Assembly (NCBI RefSeq): GCF_937616625.2
Contig: NC_065570.1
Span: 65,437,665 to 65,501,664, forward strand
Reading direction: 5' to 3'
Origin: Mercurialis annua
Lineage: Eukaryota > Streptophyta > Magnoliopsida > Malpighiales > Euphorbiaceae
Length of the DNA stretch: 64,000 bases
Position 1 is the stretch's first letter. Each line of letters starts with the position of its first letter. This document shows, piece after piece, positions 13,381 to 24,481 of this stretch. Below the pieces are notes generated by a model. It had not been told where the DNA came from. It saw only the letters and a list, made by a program, of their open reading frames with translations, and made no database searches. Position numbers and translations under genes: made by a program.

Positions 13381-13552
13381 CTATGAGAAGCTGTGCATGG
13401 AGGAGGCAATGCAGAAATTTGATGAGCAACTAATAGATGTCAAAGTAGAGGAACTTACAGAAGCGACGACAACTTCTAATCCACAAACGAAGAAGCCAAT
13501 CAAGCTAAGTAAAATATCAGCTGAGCAAAATTTGAATGTATTTCTTTTGTAG
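13381..13552 (+). pseudogene. Terminal-exon-like segment inside the CACTA element
   Basis: After an acceptor-like CATTGTTTTAG there is a 57-codon frame (from 13382) ending in TAG. Its peptide begins YEKLCMEEAMQKFDEQ and is charged, with coiled-coil-like composition. GC content and codon use look more gene-like than the surrounding AT-rich DNA. No family recognised; a captured last exon is one explanation. Confidence 0.3.
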
Positions 13553-14266
13553 ACAATGATAATAGTCCCTTTTTATATGAATATAATCCCTTTTATGAAA
13601 GAAATTCAGATTCAAATTATTACTGCTTATGATTAATGAGATTCAGATTTTTGTTGCATATTTCTGCTTATAATTACATTATGTGGGAGCTGTTGCTGTT
13701 TGTGTATTGAATAGTTATATTTTTTTGCGAAGGGGTTTTGGTCGCAATTGGTATATAGATTGTGGTCGCAATTACTTTATTGATTAAACTACGACCGGAT
13801 TTTTGGTCGCTATTAATGTTTATTTTAGCGACCGGAAATTTTCCCTTCGCAAATATATTACGACCGGATGCTTTATTACCGTCTCAAATACTTTTTACGG
13901 CGGAGCCTATTGCGACAATATACGACCGGATTTTTACCGTCCCTATAGACATATTACGACCGTAATTAATGAATTTACGACCACTTTTCCCTTCGCTAAT
14001 GAAGCAGTTTCTTGTAGTGGAAGATGAAGTTAAATCAAGATGAAACTGGGAGACTCAATCTTTTGGTGAAACAAACGGCAATCTATCTTGATATACTTTG
14101 TGCATTCATAGAATACTAGATTCTGAATTGTTGGTAAAATTTTCAAATATACAGACGTGTAATCAAGTAATCGACTGTTAAGTCGGATTGCCAAATCCAC
14201 AAATAAAGTCAACCTTACCCACAAATTATCTTGATTGACACTTGTTCACATGTGTTATTTAATTTA

Positions 14267-14542
14267 GGGAAAAAGGTCATTTATGCCCTTAAGGTTTGTC
14301 TCCAGGATCAAGCAAGCCCTCAACGTCCGAAAAGGTTCAAATATGCCCCCAACGTTTTAAAATATGAACAATCAGACCCTCCAATTTTGACAGTCAGGCC
14401 CCCAACATTTCATTTATAAGTCAAATTGGGGGCCTGATTGTTCACTTTTTAAGACGTTGGGGGCATATGTGAACCTTTCTAAACGTCGAAGGCTTACTTG
14501 ATCCTTAAGGCAAATGTTAAGGGCATAATTGACCCTTTTCCC
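14267..14542. mobile_element. Mutator-like MITE with 9-bp duplication
   Basis: A 276-bp element, almost fully palindromic. It starts GGGAAAAAGGTCATTTATGC and its right end is the reverse complement with two differences in the first 26 bases. It is flanked by a perfect 9-bp duplication TTTAATTTA (14258-14266 and 14543-14551), which is characteristic of Mutator-like elements. No coding capacity. Confidence 0.92.
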
Positions 14543-14551
14543 TTTAATTTA

Positions 14552-15020
14552 TGGATTATGTTCACATGTGTTATTTTCACAGTAATTATGCTCTCTCCAA
14601 TCATCAACTAGCAGAATCATATTTCAATTAATCAACAACACATAGCTCACTCTCACATAACAGTATATTCGATCAATTAACCAATTTCAACAAATTCTGA
14701 AGCAAATCTAAAGAACAATTATTTTTTAATTCACGATTAAAACATAGGTTGTTGATTATGGGTCTATCCTAAATCAACTCGCTTGAGACAGATGTTAATA
14801 ATTTAATTCATGAAGTTAAATCAAGCATTAGGTAAAATAAACAACACTCAATCAAATTAGACATTCTTAATCCAATAAAATTAAATAAATATAATTCAAG
14901 AGTTAATTCTATTCAGGTTTAGTGACTCATAATTAAAAAGCAATCAACAATAACAAAAGAAAAATTCATAATAAGATTACAAATAACAAATCTTTTGAAT
15001 ATGATGTCGTCATCTTCGTT
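14552..15020. other. Intergenic, no gene recognised
   Basis: AT-rich sequence with no coding or repeat structure I can support. Confidence 0.5.
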
Positions 15021-15029
15021 CTTCAATTC

Positions 15030-15650
15030 TTCTTGTTAAGAGAACTCAAAAACTAATCAAAGTGTTGTAAAACTAATGTTTAATCTAATTTAATGATTGT
15101 TAACTACAACTGAGTGTTTTAATTTGCCTTTTATAACTAGCTAGGGTTGTAAGTGACTCCATCATTGTTCTAGTTGTTTCGAGTTCTTTTTTCTCAGTTC
15201 AGCTAGCTTCGGATCAAGTTGGTGTGAACCCGGCTTGCAATGATTAAGTATTTCGTACAAAATCTAACTTTGTGAAGGTCTGCTTAAATCACCTTCAGAG
15301 GAGCGTTCAAAAATTAATTTTTATTGTTGATTATCACTAGTGTTTGTGAGTTTGTGATTAGCGTTCAAAAACACTCTCTTTGTAATAATTTGTAAGTTTG
15401 AGTTTAACTCTAAAAAACACTCTCTTTGTAATAATTTGTGTTAAGTTTTAAAATACACCCAAAGTGTAGTATTGTAAATTTCAATATTTAATTGAGTAGT
15501 GTAGTAGAATTGGTTTGTAATTCGAACCAATTTAAATATCTTGTGTTCATTTCTCTAAATTTCAATCTTTCTCATAAACTTTTAAAATAGCCATTAATTC
15601 TAATTCGCCCTCCTCTTAAGGATTTCAAAACCAATAAAAATGTAATAGCC
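15030..15650 (+). mobile_element. Probable copia LTR relic (R/U5 side)
   Basis: The sequence resembles the downstream half of long copia LTRs. It has an internal near-duplicate of 'aacactctctttgtaataatttg' at about 15370-15440 and ends in 'aattcgccctcctcttaagg', as seen where such LTRs pass into the internal region. LTR boundaries, target duplication and pol sequences are not visible, so this is a low-confidence relic. Confidence 0.35.
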
Positions 15651-15973
15651 TGTGACAGAATGTCTAGTTTCTAAGTATGTCCAATCTGATAAAGGCATTA
15701 TTGATGTCTAAGTTGGTGTAAAAACCAGTTCTTAAAAACTGCAATATATAAAAAAAGAATAATAGCCATTTTGGTCATTGATCAAAAGGTCTAGGCAATC
15801 AATTCTTACTTGTTGGGTGTAATCTTCGGCAACTAATCGAACATTGTGCCTCTCAACTGATCCATCATGTTTAATGTTTATACTTCATTTTATATATCTA
15901 GCTTGCAGTTTACTGCTTTTTTATCTTTTGGTAAAAACGTATAAATCAAAGTATAATTGTGTTACTATTTAAA
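15651..15973. other. Intergenic, no gene recognised
   Basis: AT-rich sequence between the LTR relic and the next MITE; nothing supported. Confidence 0.5.
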
Positions 15974-16423
15974 GGCTTAATCACTCAAAAATCCTACACT
16001 TTTAAACTTTTTTTTAATTGTACCCTGACATAAAAAAATGCTCTCAAAACCCCTCCACTTTTATATTATTTTTCAATTGTACCCCAAAATATTAGATTGA
16101 CCTCTTTTCACATGAATTTTTTAAAATAATCTTTCATTATTAATCTATATTCTAATTAAACACTAATATTACTTATAATGTAAAAAATCATTCTTCCTAA
16201 AATTATATCCAATAAATTTTTAAAATTAAAACTATAAAAAATTTCAATTTAATTAAGGCACAATTGAAAAACAATCTATAGTTGGGGGGATTTTGAAAGG
16301 ATTTTGCTACGTCAGGGTACAATTGAAATAGAATTTAAAGATGGAGGGTTTTGAAAGAGTTTTTTAACATCAGGGTGCAATTAAAAAAAAATTAAAGATG
16401 GAAGACTTTTAAGTGATTAAGCC
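15974..16423. mobile_element. Mutator-like MITE, family C copy 1
   Basis: A 450-bp element with long inverted arms. It begins GGCTTAATCACTCAAAAATC and ends with the imperfect reverse complement (AAGTGATTAAGCC). Flanks are TATTTAAA on both sides (9 bp with one mismatch, C versus T at the first base). The same terminal sequence type occurs in the element at 20575-21340. No coding capacity. Confidence 0.82.
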
Positions 16424-16647
16424 TTATTTAAATTATTAAAGTGAAATTGTTTTTAACGAACCTCTTAAATAATTAAATACACCTTCATCAATATTTTTAT
16501 ATTAATCCTTAGGTTGATAGATGAATCAATTTTAACTAAACATCAAATTATTACACTTAAACAATAACTTTACTTATTTGATATTTAATCAACAACCATG
16601 TAATGCAATTTTTACATGTTACAATTTATAAAAAACAAAGATAAATT

Positions 16648-17030
16648 ATACTAAATATTGACCAAAAAACCACTCATCTTTTAACCTCTTTTTAATTTCA
16701 TCCTGATGTATAAGTTCGTCAATTATACCCAATTCACATCTTTAAATTTTAATTTCATTCTCAAATACTTAATTGATCTCTTTTTCATTCAAAAAGCATT
16801 CAAACAAGTTATTTTTTATTTTTTGAGTAAAAAAAAGTTAAAATAAATATTTTATAAAGGTGTTTTTGAATTTTTTTTGAGTGAAAAAGTCTAATTAATT
16901 TTGAAGGTGGAATTAAAATCCAATAATATGAATTTGAATGCATTTGAAAAAATACAATATTTGGATAAAATTATAAAGGGGTTAAAAGGTAGGTGGTTTT
17001 TAGTCATCAGGTCTAAAATATAACAATAAT
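16648..17030. repeat. Inverted-repeat MITE
   Basis: The left arm (ACCAAAAAACCACTCATCTT...) is matched by the reverse complement of the right arm (AAGGTAGGTGGTTTTTAGTC). Text such as 'tttaacctctttttaat' recurs in inverted form. No coding potential; exact ends are uncertain by about 10 bp. Confidence 0.65.
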
Positions 17031-17066
17031 AATATTGAATTTGTATAAAAGCTAATAATCACCGAT

Positions 17067-17931
17067 TGCACTCCAACTTGGCCATTCCAACCACCAAACC
17101 CCCTGAACTAAAATTTGGCGCAAACCCTCTAAACTTCGTCTAATGATCAACTAAAGCACTTTTGCCCCAAAACCGTCCCAAAAACTTTCCTCATCCCCTT
17201 ATTTTCTTAAAAATGCCCAAATACCTTTAAAGTCAATAAGAAAAACCAACCCAACCCAATCTAATCAAATCTAAACTCACTCATTCAAACAAATCAAATA
17301 TAATCCATTCATTTAATCAAATCATATCTAAATCATCAATTCACCCAATTTAATCAGACCACTCAGCCGGAACCCGTCACCCGCCGCCGCCAATTTTTTC
17401 GTCCAAAAAATTATTTATTTAAAATATTAAATAAGTAATTTAAATAATTTTTTTAATATTTTTAAATTGATCCGGTAAACAGACCCACCGTATCGGAGAG
17501 AAAATCTACAGCGATGGGTCTGCTACAGAGACCCATGTCGGTGGGTCTGTAACTTTGTAGCAGACCCGCCGTGGTGGGTTTGTTCACCGGACAATTTAAA
17601 ATAAATTCATTTAAATTTTTAATATTAAAAAATAATTATTTATTTAATTTTTTAAATTAAAAAAATTATTTATTTATTTTTTAAATGAATTTAAGTTTGA
17701 TTAGATTATGTTTGATTTGATCGGGTTATGTTTGATTTGGTCGGGTGAGTGATATTAGATTTGGTTAAATTGAGGTTGTCTGTTTTATTTGTAATAATTT
17801 TTGATTTGAAGGGTATTTTGATCAATTGTCTAAAGTGTTTTAGTTTATCATTAAATGATATTTAGGGGGTTTAACAGGGTAAAATTTAGCTTAAAAGGTT
17901 TGATGGGTGGAGTGTTTAAATTGAAGTGTCA
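17067..17931. mobile_element. Inverted-repeat MITE with GC-rich palindromic core
   Basis: The arms are imperfect inverted copies (TGCACTCCAACTTGG... versus ...TTTAAATTGAAGTGTCA read in reverse complement), sharing 'aaaccccctgaactaaa'-type text. Nested inside are AT-rich inner arms and a GC-rich core at 17468-17596 with repeated, inverted 'agacccaccg / cggtgggtct' units. No open frame of interest. The 9-bp duplication is not clear. Confidence 0.7.
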
Positions 17932-18152
17932 CATGTGAATATTAGCCTTGCATTAACGGTTGAAAGAGAAGACAACGATGACACATGTACGACAAATATT
18001 TCAAAAATTAAGACCATATTGCCAAGATGTTGCACCATGGCGCTATCGTTATTGCATGATGACGGTCGGGCAACTGTGGGTGACAATAGTCATCGACCGT
18101 GGGCGATAAAATGGAAGAGCCTGCCAATTGTTGGTGCGCTAGAGTAATGTAC

Positions 18153-18802
18153 GGTAGCCGGAGACGGAACCAAGGTAGGGTCCAGGCAGTGCCTGGACCC
18201 TACCTCAAATTCTTTTTCAACAAATTCTTTCAGGAACAATTTATAAGTTATTTGTATAGATTTATTTAGTTGTACTTCTATCTTATAATGTTTTCACTAA
18301 TCAATATACATGTCTTATGAAGAAGAAAAAAAATTAAAATATTTGTTTTTTAAAAAAAGTTAAATGTTTAAGTATATTATTTAGAGTTTTATTAGTTATA
18401 TCCAAATTTTTAAAAATCGGCTCATTAGCCTGATTTAACATATTTTTTCATCTTTTGTAGTCATTTTTTAAATCGAACCGACTTTTTAGCCGATATACCG
18501 GTCATGTCACTGTCAATTCAACGAATGGTTTGATATGGCAACACTCACTCCAACTAAACCACATAAAATAGGCAAATATTTTGACAAAAAATTAGCTTAA
18601 TTCAAAAAAATTGCTATAAAAGATATCAAATGTGCTGAAATGGGCCAAGTGTGCCGATTTTAAAGATTTAGATATACCTAACAAAATTCGTAAAAATTTG
18701 GTATTATTTATTGATTAAGTTGTTATTTATAGTATACAATTTTAATTTTTTTAATTATATTGTGCCGAGTCTTAAATTAGGGTCTGGCTTCGTCACTGAC
18801 AA
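18153..18802. mobile_element. hAT-like non-autonomous element
   Basis: The left end contains GGAGACGGAACCAAGGTAGG and the right end reads in reverse complement GTCAGTGACGAAGCCAGACC, the GTGxCGxAxCCA-type terminus also seen at 39856, 42173 and 61846. A short perfect hairpin (GTAGGGTCCAGGCAGTGCCT...) follows the left end at about 18174-18207. The interior is AT-rich and non-coding. Superfamily assignment is tentative because target duplications were not resolved. Confidence 0.5.
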
Positions 18803-18978
18803 TAGCGCATATATGGACCTGTTAACAGTGACGAAGCAAATGTCGACGACGTCGGCAATGTTGTAGGGTGGAAAACAACAATAAAAAAATGTAGGAAAAG
18901 TAGAAAATTTCACCCAAAAAAAAACAATAATTTAGTTCTATATTGCTCTAAAAATCATTGAAAAACAATAGAATACAT

Positions 18979-19121
18979 CGAAGATATCATTGTAAAACTT
19001 GAAGATGTAATTGTTTCAAAATAATTTATTGAAAATGACATAAAGATATCATTGTAAAAAGTGAAGATGTAATTGTTTCAAAATAATTAATAGAATATGA
19101 CATAAAGATATCATTGTAAAA
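18979..19121. repeat. Tandem repeat of about 63 bp, about 2.3 copies
   Basis: The unit 'gatatcattgtaaaa...gaagatgtaattgtttcaaaataatt...' is repeated head to tail with few differences: 'agatatcattgtaaaa' occurs three times and 'gatgtaattgtttcaaaata' twice. Probably a local duplication; no function suggested. Confidence 0.75.
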
Positions 19122-19189
19122 GAATTACTTTTACGATTTTATCAATCCTTGTAAATTTTTTAATATTTATAAAAATCATTGTAAATAAA

Positions 19190-19575
19190 GTTCTAATGGC
19201 AAAAAAAAATCAAACATTTACGACTTGTTACAATTATATCTAAACCTTTTAATTTTTGCAATAATATTCAAATTGCATTATTTTGTTGTAATAATATCCA
19301 AATTGCACTTTTTATGTGATTTTTTGAGTTTTTTGCTATTTTTTGGAACTTTTACTATATTATTATACATCAAAACATAATAATAGCCTAATATATTAAT
19401 TGAAAACAATAAGTTTAGCCATCAATTTGACTATTATTGCTACAAAAAATATAATTTGAATATTATTACAACAAAAAAATGCAATTTGGATATTATTGCA
19501 AAAATTAAAAGGTTTGGATATAATTACAGTAAGTCGTAAAGGTTTGGGTTTTTTTTAATATTAGGCCGTAAATAA
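19190..19575. repeat. Palindromic MITE, family A copy 2
   Basis: The left arm reads CTAATGGCAAAAAAAAATCA and the right arm its reverse complement (GGTTTTTTTTAATATTAGGC). Inner motifs 'gcaataatattcaaattgca' recur inverted. Related to copies at 2890-3157 and 20070-20318. Confidence 0.65.
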
Positions 19576-20069
19576 ATTACAACGACTTTATGAGTCACTA
19601 TAAAATGGCTATATATATCTAAAATAAAATAAGATTAATCCTTATAAAAAAAATAAAGCCGTTTTCAAACTAAATAAATTTATAAATAGTCACTATATAT
19701 AAAATATAATTTTTATAACTTTATCACTTATTGTGAAATAATTATTTTATTTTAGTAAAAGATAAATATATTTGAAAACGACTTTATTTATGGTAATGGA
19801 GCCTTACTTTTGTTATAGTGGAAATTCTCCAGTATAACTATATTATCATATAGATATCAACTTTTGCAAGTGCTGACAATTAAAATTTGCATGATAAGCT
19901 TCGACACAGCAGACTTGATTTGAGAAACGAATAAACCTATAACTCTAGGCTCCTCTTTTTCAAGCCATATTCCCTTTCTACTGTTATACATGTAATAATT
20001 TCCTTGTCTCCACAATATGGTTTAGGCAAGAAAATGTCGGCACATGGAGGATATATATATATATATATA
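19576..20069. other. Intergenic, no gene recognised
   Basis: AT-rich DNA with a short (AT)n run at about 20050-20075. No gene seen. Confidence 0.5.
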
Positions 20070-20318
20070 TATATATTTTTAGGTTTGACCGCAAAAAAAA
20101 ATCCAATTTTTTTATAATTTGTTGTAATTTAAATTAAATTTTTAAATTTTATATTAATATTAAAATTGTATTTTTTTAATTGCAAGTTTGACCATCAATT
20201 TAACTAGTATTGCAATAAAAAAATATAATTTGGCTATTATTATAAAAGTTAAAAAGTTTGGTTTAAATTGCAATAAGTCGTAGAGATTTGTATTTTTCTT
20301 CGCCATTAGGCCTTTTTT
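20070..20318. repeat. Palindromic MITE, family A copy 3
   Basis: It starts near TTAGGTTTGACCGCAAAAAA and ends TTCGCCATTAGGCCTTTTT. The halves are inverted copies with 'tttggctattattataaaag' type inner sequence. Same family as 2890-3157 and 19190-19575. Confidence 0.65.
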
Positions 20319-20574
20319 ATATGATACATGCTGTGTTATAGATAGATTTCAACTATTAAAGAGCCTTACATTCAGACTAATTACACTCGAATCGAATAGA
20401 TATCTTGCAAAACACAAAATTGTAGACTCAAGTTTTAATTAACAGTTACATATATGAACACGGTTTGAACTCACTAAATTGCTTAATCCAGAAAATCGCC
20501 TCAGACGGAGTGTATAATGTCATTTTTAACGTTGTTAGTCTTATTTCGGACGGAAGGAGTTTGCATAATTAAAA

Positions 20575-21340
20575 GGCCTAGTCACTTAAAACCCCTATTT
20601 GTTGTAATTTTTTTATTTATACCCCGACGTAGAATTATTTTTCAATTGTAACCTATCGGGTTTTCAGGTTTCAACTCTAACCCAATGAGTTAAATTAACC
20701 TCTTTTTATTTGAAAAAATATTCAAATTAATCCTTCACTTTTAACATATATTCTAATTAAATGTTAATGTTATTAATAGTATAAAAACACCATATTTTTC
20801 AAAAAAAATCAATTAATATTAATTTTTTAATTTATTTTATTAAATATATTTTAAAATTAAAAACGTAAAACAAATATCAAAAAAAAATTGATTTGATTAT
20901 TTTTTTTCCGGTTCTCAAGCGAGGAGGAGGAGAATTTTCCTCCTCGCTTGAGAAGAGGAGCTGCTGCCGCTCCTCAGGCGAGGAACAGTTGCTCCTCGCT
21001 TGAGGAGCAGATCTGCTCCTCGCTTCAGGCGAGAAGCAGATCAGCTCCTCGCTTCAGGTGAGGAGCAGATCAGCTCCTCGCTTCAGGTGAGGAGCAGATC
21101 AGTTCCTCTGAAAAACGAGAAGCAGTTGCTTGTATTTCTCCAAACAGAAAAAATATGATATAACCTTTTTATTTAATTGTTTTTAGTATTTTTATTTTTA
21201 AATTAATTAATTTGTTAAATTTTTTAAAATTGGAGTAATGATTAGACCTGAAAATTCGAAATAGGGTACAATTAAAAAATTCCTACGTGGGGTATAAATG
21301 AAAAAAATTACAACGTGGAGGGTTTTTAAGTGATTAAACT
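20575..21340. mobile_element. Mutator-like MITE, family C copy 2, with GC-rich core
   Basis: A 766-bp element beginning GGCCTAGTCACTTAAAACCC with matching inverted right end (TTTTTAAGTGATTAAACT). It is flanked by a perfect 9-bp duplication TAATTAAAA (20566-20574 and 21341-21349). AT-rich arms enclose a GC-rich core (about 20911-21125) made of repeated, self-complementary units of the form CTCCTCGCTTCAGGTGAGGA. The core includes three near-identical head-to-tail copies of 'gaggagcagatcagctcctc' type sequence. No coding capacity. Confidence 0.9.
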
Positions 21341-21440
21341 TAATTAAAATTCATAACTCAAGAGATTACGGTGTAAGTTTTTTTAATTTAAGAAGTCTAG
21401 TATAAGGGTATCTTAAACTGAAGTGTTATGGATGACTATT

Positions 21441-21792
21441 GAACAAAGGGTCAACGCGCCCTCTAAACTTGTGACACGGGTTCATCTAATCCAATTTATA
21501 TTTTTTTTAGCAACTAACCCCAAAAATTTTTACTTTTGGGTCAAATAACGCCGTAATTGTATTTTTAAAACGCGTAAAATACAAATCGGAGATGAGTGAT
21601 GCAAAAAAGTAATTAGATACTTTCCTAATTGTTGCAATATAATTATGCTAAATTTATTTTTTTAAATAAAAATATAAATTATGGGTTATTTGATCCAAAA
21701 ATGAAGAGTTTTGGTGTCGGTTGCTCAAAAAAATATAAATTGTGTTAGATGACTACGTATTACAAGTTTAAGGAGCGCATCGACCTTTATTC
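21441..21792. mobile_element. MITE family B copy 1
   Basis: Begins GAACAAAGGGTCAACGCGCC and ends with the imperfect inverted copy (AAGGAGCGCATCGACCTTTATTC). Two further copies, in the same family by ends and interior ('aattatttgatcc', 'tgcaaaaaagtaattagat'), lie at 42653-43007 and 55866-56220. About 352 bp, non-coding. The putative 9-bp duplication is only partly preserved. Confidence 0.8.
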
Positions 21793-22572
21793 GATGTATT
21801 AGTCTGATTTCACCAATTTTTAGTAATTACTACAATTTTGGTTAGTGGGAAAATGTTTGAAGGTATATACTCTTCTTTTCCAACTGTCGAATCAAATCTA
21901 AATGGGAATAAATGACTTAGAATGATTACAGAACCCCATATTTTCATTGGTATCAAATTATACCTATTTATGATATAATTCCAGTAAGTCCTAATAATGA
22001 TTCTGAACCTCTAATTTCGTATCTTGTAATACATGGGTCTATATCCACCATGAGACTAAAAATGCATATTTTCCCAAGAATTATGAACCCTAGAAGTGGA
22101 AATGCCTATTTTTAAGATAAACTCAAAAGGGTTCTTAGCTTTTGGAATAAACCTAAAAGCAGTGCTTATCTATTCATTTTTGGTTCTTTGGATGAAGATT
22201 AAATAGAACTAAAACTGACAAAGGAATAAGTTCCTTTTAAGCTATAATTTTATGTGTTTCTTACTGTACTGTCACATGTATGCTTTTTCATTCCCATTTG
22301 CTAATGGAGCTGTCCTTGTACATGAAGATTTGGATGTGACATTTGCTAATTACTATTATTCTTCCTTGGAATTCTCAACTTGGGGCGAATAACATGAGAT
22401 TCTCAAGAACCATTCTTGTCCATTGGAAAATTTGGATGTGACATTTTTTTTTTAGCATTAACAGCAGTTCCTTGTGTATTGATTGTTGCTGTAAAATGTG
22501 AACAGAACGAGTTTACTGGATGAAATTTCTCAGTCGAGTCGCGCACTACTGTGTTGTTTTCTATATATATAC
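21793..22572. other. Intergenic, no gene recognised
   Basis: No coding family recognised. A phrase 'gatttggatgtgacatttgctaat' occurs near 22330 and is partly repeated at about 22430. Confidence 0.5.
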
Positions 22573-22845
22573 TGTTAGCGCAGCAGGAAAAAAAAAATCA
22601 CACGAGTTTTTTTACGTGATTCGATCAATGCGATCTACTCCACGGCAGAGAGAGAATTTATTCTATATATTTATTGTGAGTTTACAATAGGATCATCACC
22701 TGTGTTTATATAGTGAATCCTTAAAATACAATTTAAGTCATATTTCATTAAGGAATTAGATTGCAAATCCCAAAAGGAAATTCATGCTAAACAAAGGATT
22801 AAGTATCCTAATCCAAATAGAAATAACATGAGCTATAACTCAACA
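22573..22845 (-). repeat. 3' LTR of the deleted copia element
   Basis: A 273-bp unit. On the minus strand it starts TGTTGAGTTATAGCTC and ends GCTAACA. It is preceded by a polypurine-like tract. About 155 bp of it (22685-22838) recurs as a direct repeat at 24482-24636, the truncated 5' LTR. Confidence 0.82.
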
Positions 22846-23019
22846 ATCTGCACCTTGGCGAATACACCCAACAAGACTAATCTTGAAACCTTTTTCAGCA
22901 AATCACAAAGGCCACCAAATTGTATCACATTATAAACTCTCCACCTTGACTTATAATTACTCAAAGTCAAAGTTAACCAAGACAAACTCCATCTCTGTCA
23001 TCCATGCCCCTTAAGGGCC

Positions 23020-23868
23020 TCATGCAATGCGTACATTAACCAAGTCCAAGCTAATCTTGAACTTTTCAGTAGGCAACGACTTTGTCAACATATCCTCTGG
23101 ATTAACTGCAGTGGCTATCTTCTTTATAAGAAATCTCTTGTCTTCCACGACATCCCGAATGAAGTTCATCCTCACATCAATGTGCTTTGATCTCTCATGA
23201 TACACCGGATTCTTCGCTAAGCACAAAGCACTTTGACTATCGCAATAAATCACAGGCTTTTGAACTTCTAAACTCAAGCTATCAATCAGACCTTGCAACA
23301 ACATACCTTCCTTGACTCCTTCCGTCAATAATATGTATTCCGCCTCAATTGTAGACAAAGCAACTGTAGATTGTAAAGTTGTTTTCCAACTAATAGCACA
23401 TCCATATAGGGTGAAGATATAGCATGTTAAGGACCTTCTTCGAATAAGATCTCCTCCATAGTCGGAATCTGTGTAGCCCACAATTCCATCAGAACCACCA
23501 CTAGAGCCATAAACCAGACATATGCCACTCGTTCCCTTCAAGTACCGCATAATCCTTTTGACCGCCTCCCAATGAGTCTTTCCCGGATTACTCATAAATC
23601 TGCTAACCACACTAACAGCATGTGCTAAATCAGGTCTTGTACAGACCATTGCATACATCAAGCTTCCTACCGCACTCCAATACGGAACACCGCTCATGTA
23701 TTCCTTCTCGGCATCAGTACTAGGTAGTGCATTAGCATCAAATTTAAAAAATGCGATGCCAAAGGAGTACTTACTGGTTTATAATTCTCCATTTGAAAAG
23801 ATTGCAACACCTTCTCAATATATTTATGTTGAGAAACATACAACATGCTTTCTTTACTATCTCTCCAA
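23020..23868 (-). pseudogene. Copia RT C-terminus and RNase H, broken
   Basis: The minus strand codes a copia connection and RNase H region: SALVGSLMYA-like text (SAVGSLMYAMVCTRPD), GYTDSDYGGD with the first catalytic Asp, STIEAEY with the Glu, CDSQSALCLAKNP with the next Asp, and HERSKHIDV. The frame closes at 23020. Upstream, a second frame (23694-23868) carries YVSQHKYIEKVLQSFQMENY, the end of RT; a frameshift near 23695 separates them. Intact elements make one long polyprotein, so this is a decayed copy. Confidence 0.9.
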
Positions 23869-24199
23869 AGTTGACTGCGTTGCATTGATAAAATCTTTCC
23901 GTCCAAATTGCAGAAAGGATAAAGTAAAGGATAACCCTATAAATACATAATACATACGGAAATATACATATGGAATACATATGGAATACATATGGATACG
24001 TACTGAAATAATATCTTAGACGATTAATTAATAGGGGGTCAAATCCATATTTTGTATCTTTATATGAAAAAATAAAAGAATTGTTTTGATTTGAATAGAT
24101 TCCAAGTTGAAGAAAGGGCTGAATATTACTTGATCACATCATTCACTCCATAGTCTGATGGATAAATGATTAATCGGACGAGAATAAAGATAGAGTCCC
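23869..24199 (+). other. Nuclear plastid DNA insertion: part of the trnL(UAA) group I intron
   Basis: About 331 bp closely resemble the 3' half of the plastid trnL(UAA) intron: AGTTGACTGCGTTGCATTGA at the left, 'ttccaagttgaagaaag' in the middle, 'atcattcactccatagtctgat' and GATTAATCGGACGAGAATAA with AAGATAGAGTCC at the right. Neither trnL exon is included, so no functional tRNA or ribozyme is expected. The segment sits inside the copia RT gene: minus-strand RT reads ...KKILGME on one side and resumes ...WRDSKES on the other, with only about two bases of the element lost. Recognition is from memory of the intron; the junctions are read directly. Confidence 0.88.
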
Positions 24200-24481
24200 T
24201 CCATGCCCAAAATCTTCTTGGCTGCAGCCAAATCCTTCATCTCAAACTCACTACTCAACAAGGCTTTCAAGTCATTAATTCCAGCTTTAGACTTAGCTGC
24301 AATTAACATATCATCCACATATAGCAACAAATAGATCAAGGAATCATCAGACAGCTTCCTAGAGTATATACAGTTGTCAAACTGATTTCGAACATACCCA
24401 TGAGAAAGCATGAAAGCATCAAACCTCTTGTACCACTGTCTAGGAGACTGCTTCAAACCATACAAGGACTTTTTCAGCAAA
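24200..24481 (-). pseudogene. Copia reverse transcriptase core fragment
   Basis: The minus strand codes KKSLYGLKQSPRQWYKRFD, then YLLLYVDDMLIAAKSK with the YVDD catalytic motif, then SSEFEMKDLAAAKKILGME, a typical copia RT palm. The upstream part is lost by fusion to LTR sequence at about 24481. Downstream it is cut by the plastid insertion. Confidence 0.92.

Larger units (their letters stand above)
10063..14019. mobile_element. Non-autonomous CACTA (En/Spm-type) transposon
   Basis: The ends are inverted CACTACAAGAAA (10063 on) and TTTCTTGTAGTG (ending 14019). Both subterminal regions carry many short motifs of the form GCGACC / CGACCGG / GGTCGCAA in both orientations (left about 10085-10170, right about 13725-13995), as expected for CACTA transposase-binding repeats. 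The interior (3.96 kb) has no recognisable transposase. It contains a short degenerate repeat of 'cctaaacgattgctatca' (10300-10510) and exon-like segments listed separately. A matching 3-bp target duplication is not evident (ATT on the left, GAA on the right), so the flanks may have changed. Confidence 0.88.

Noticed and set aside
10063..14019. Intact host gene inside the CACTA element
   Set aside because: Exon-like pieces are isolated, no continuous multi-exon model with a start could be built, and no family is recognised.
17926..18147. 73-aa open frame with GC-richer composition
   Set aside because: No recognisable domain, no splice context, and it ends at a hAT-like element; probably chance or an unidentified relic.
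20911..21125. CRISPR-like or regulatory repeat array
   Set aside because: The repeats are self-complementary units within a MITE core, without regular spacers, and the host is a plant.
23694..23906. Separate small minus-strand gene starting in the plastid segment
   Set aside because: Its first dozen residues come from plastid intron sequence and the rest is the copia RT end; it is a chance fusion frame.
23869..24199. Possible functional tRNA-Leu or self-splicing group I intron
   Set aside because: Only an internal 3' part of the intron is present; both tRNA exons and the intron's 5' half are missing.
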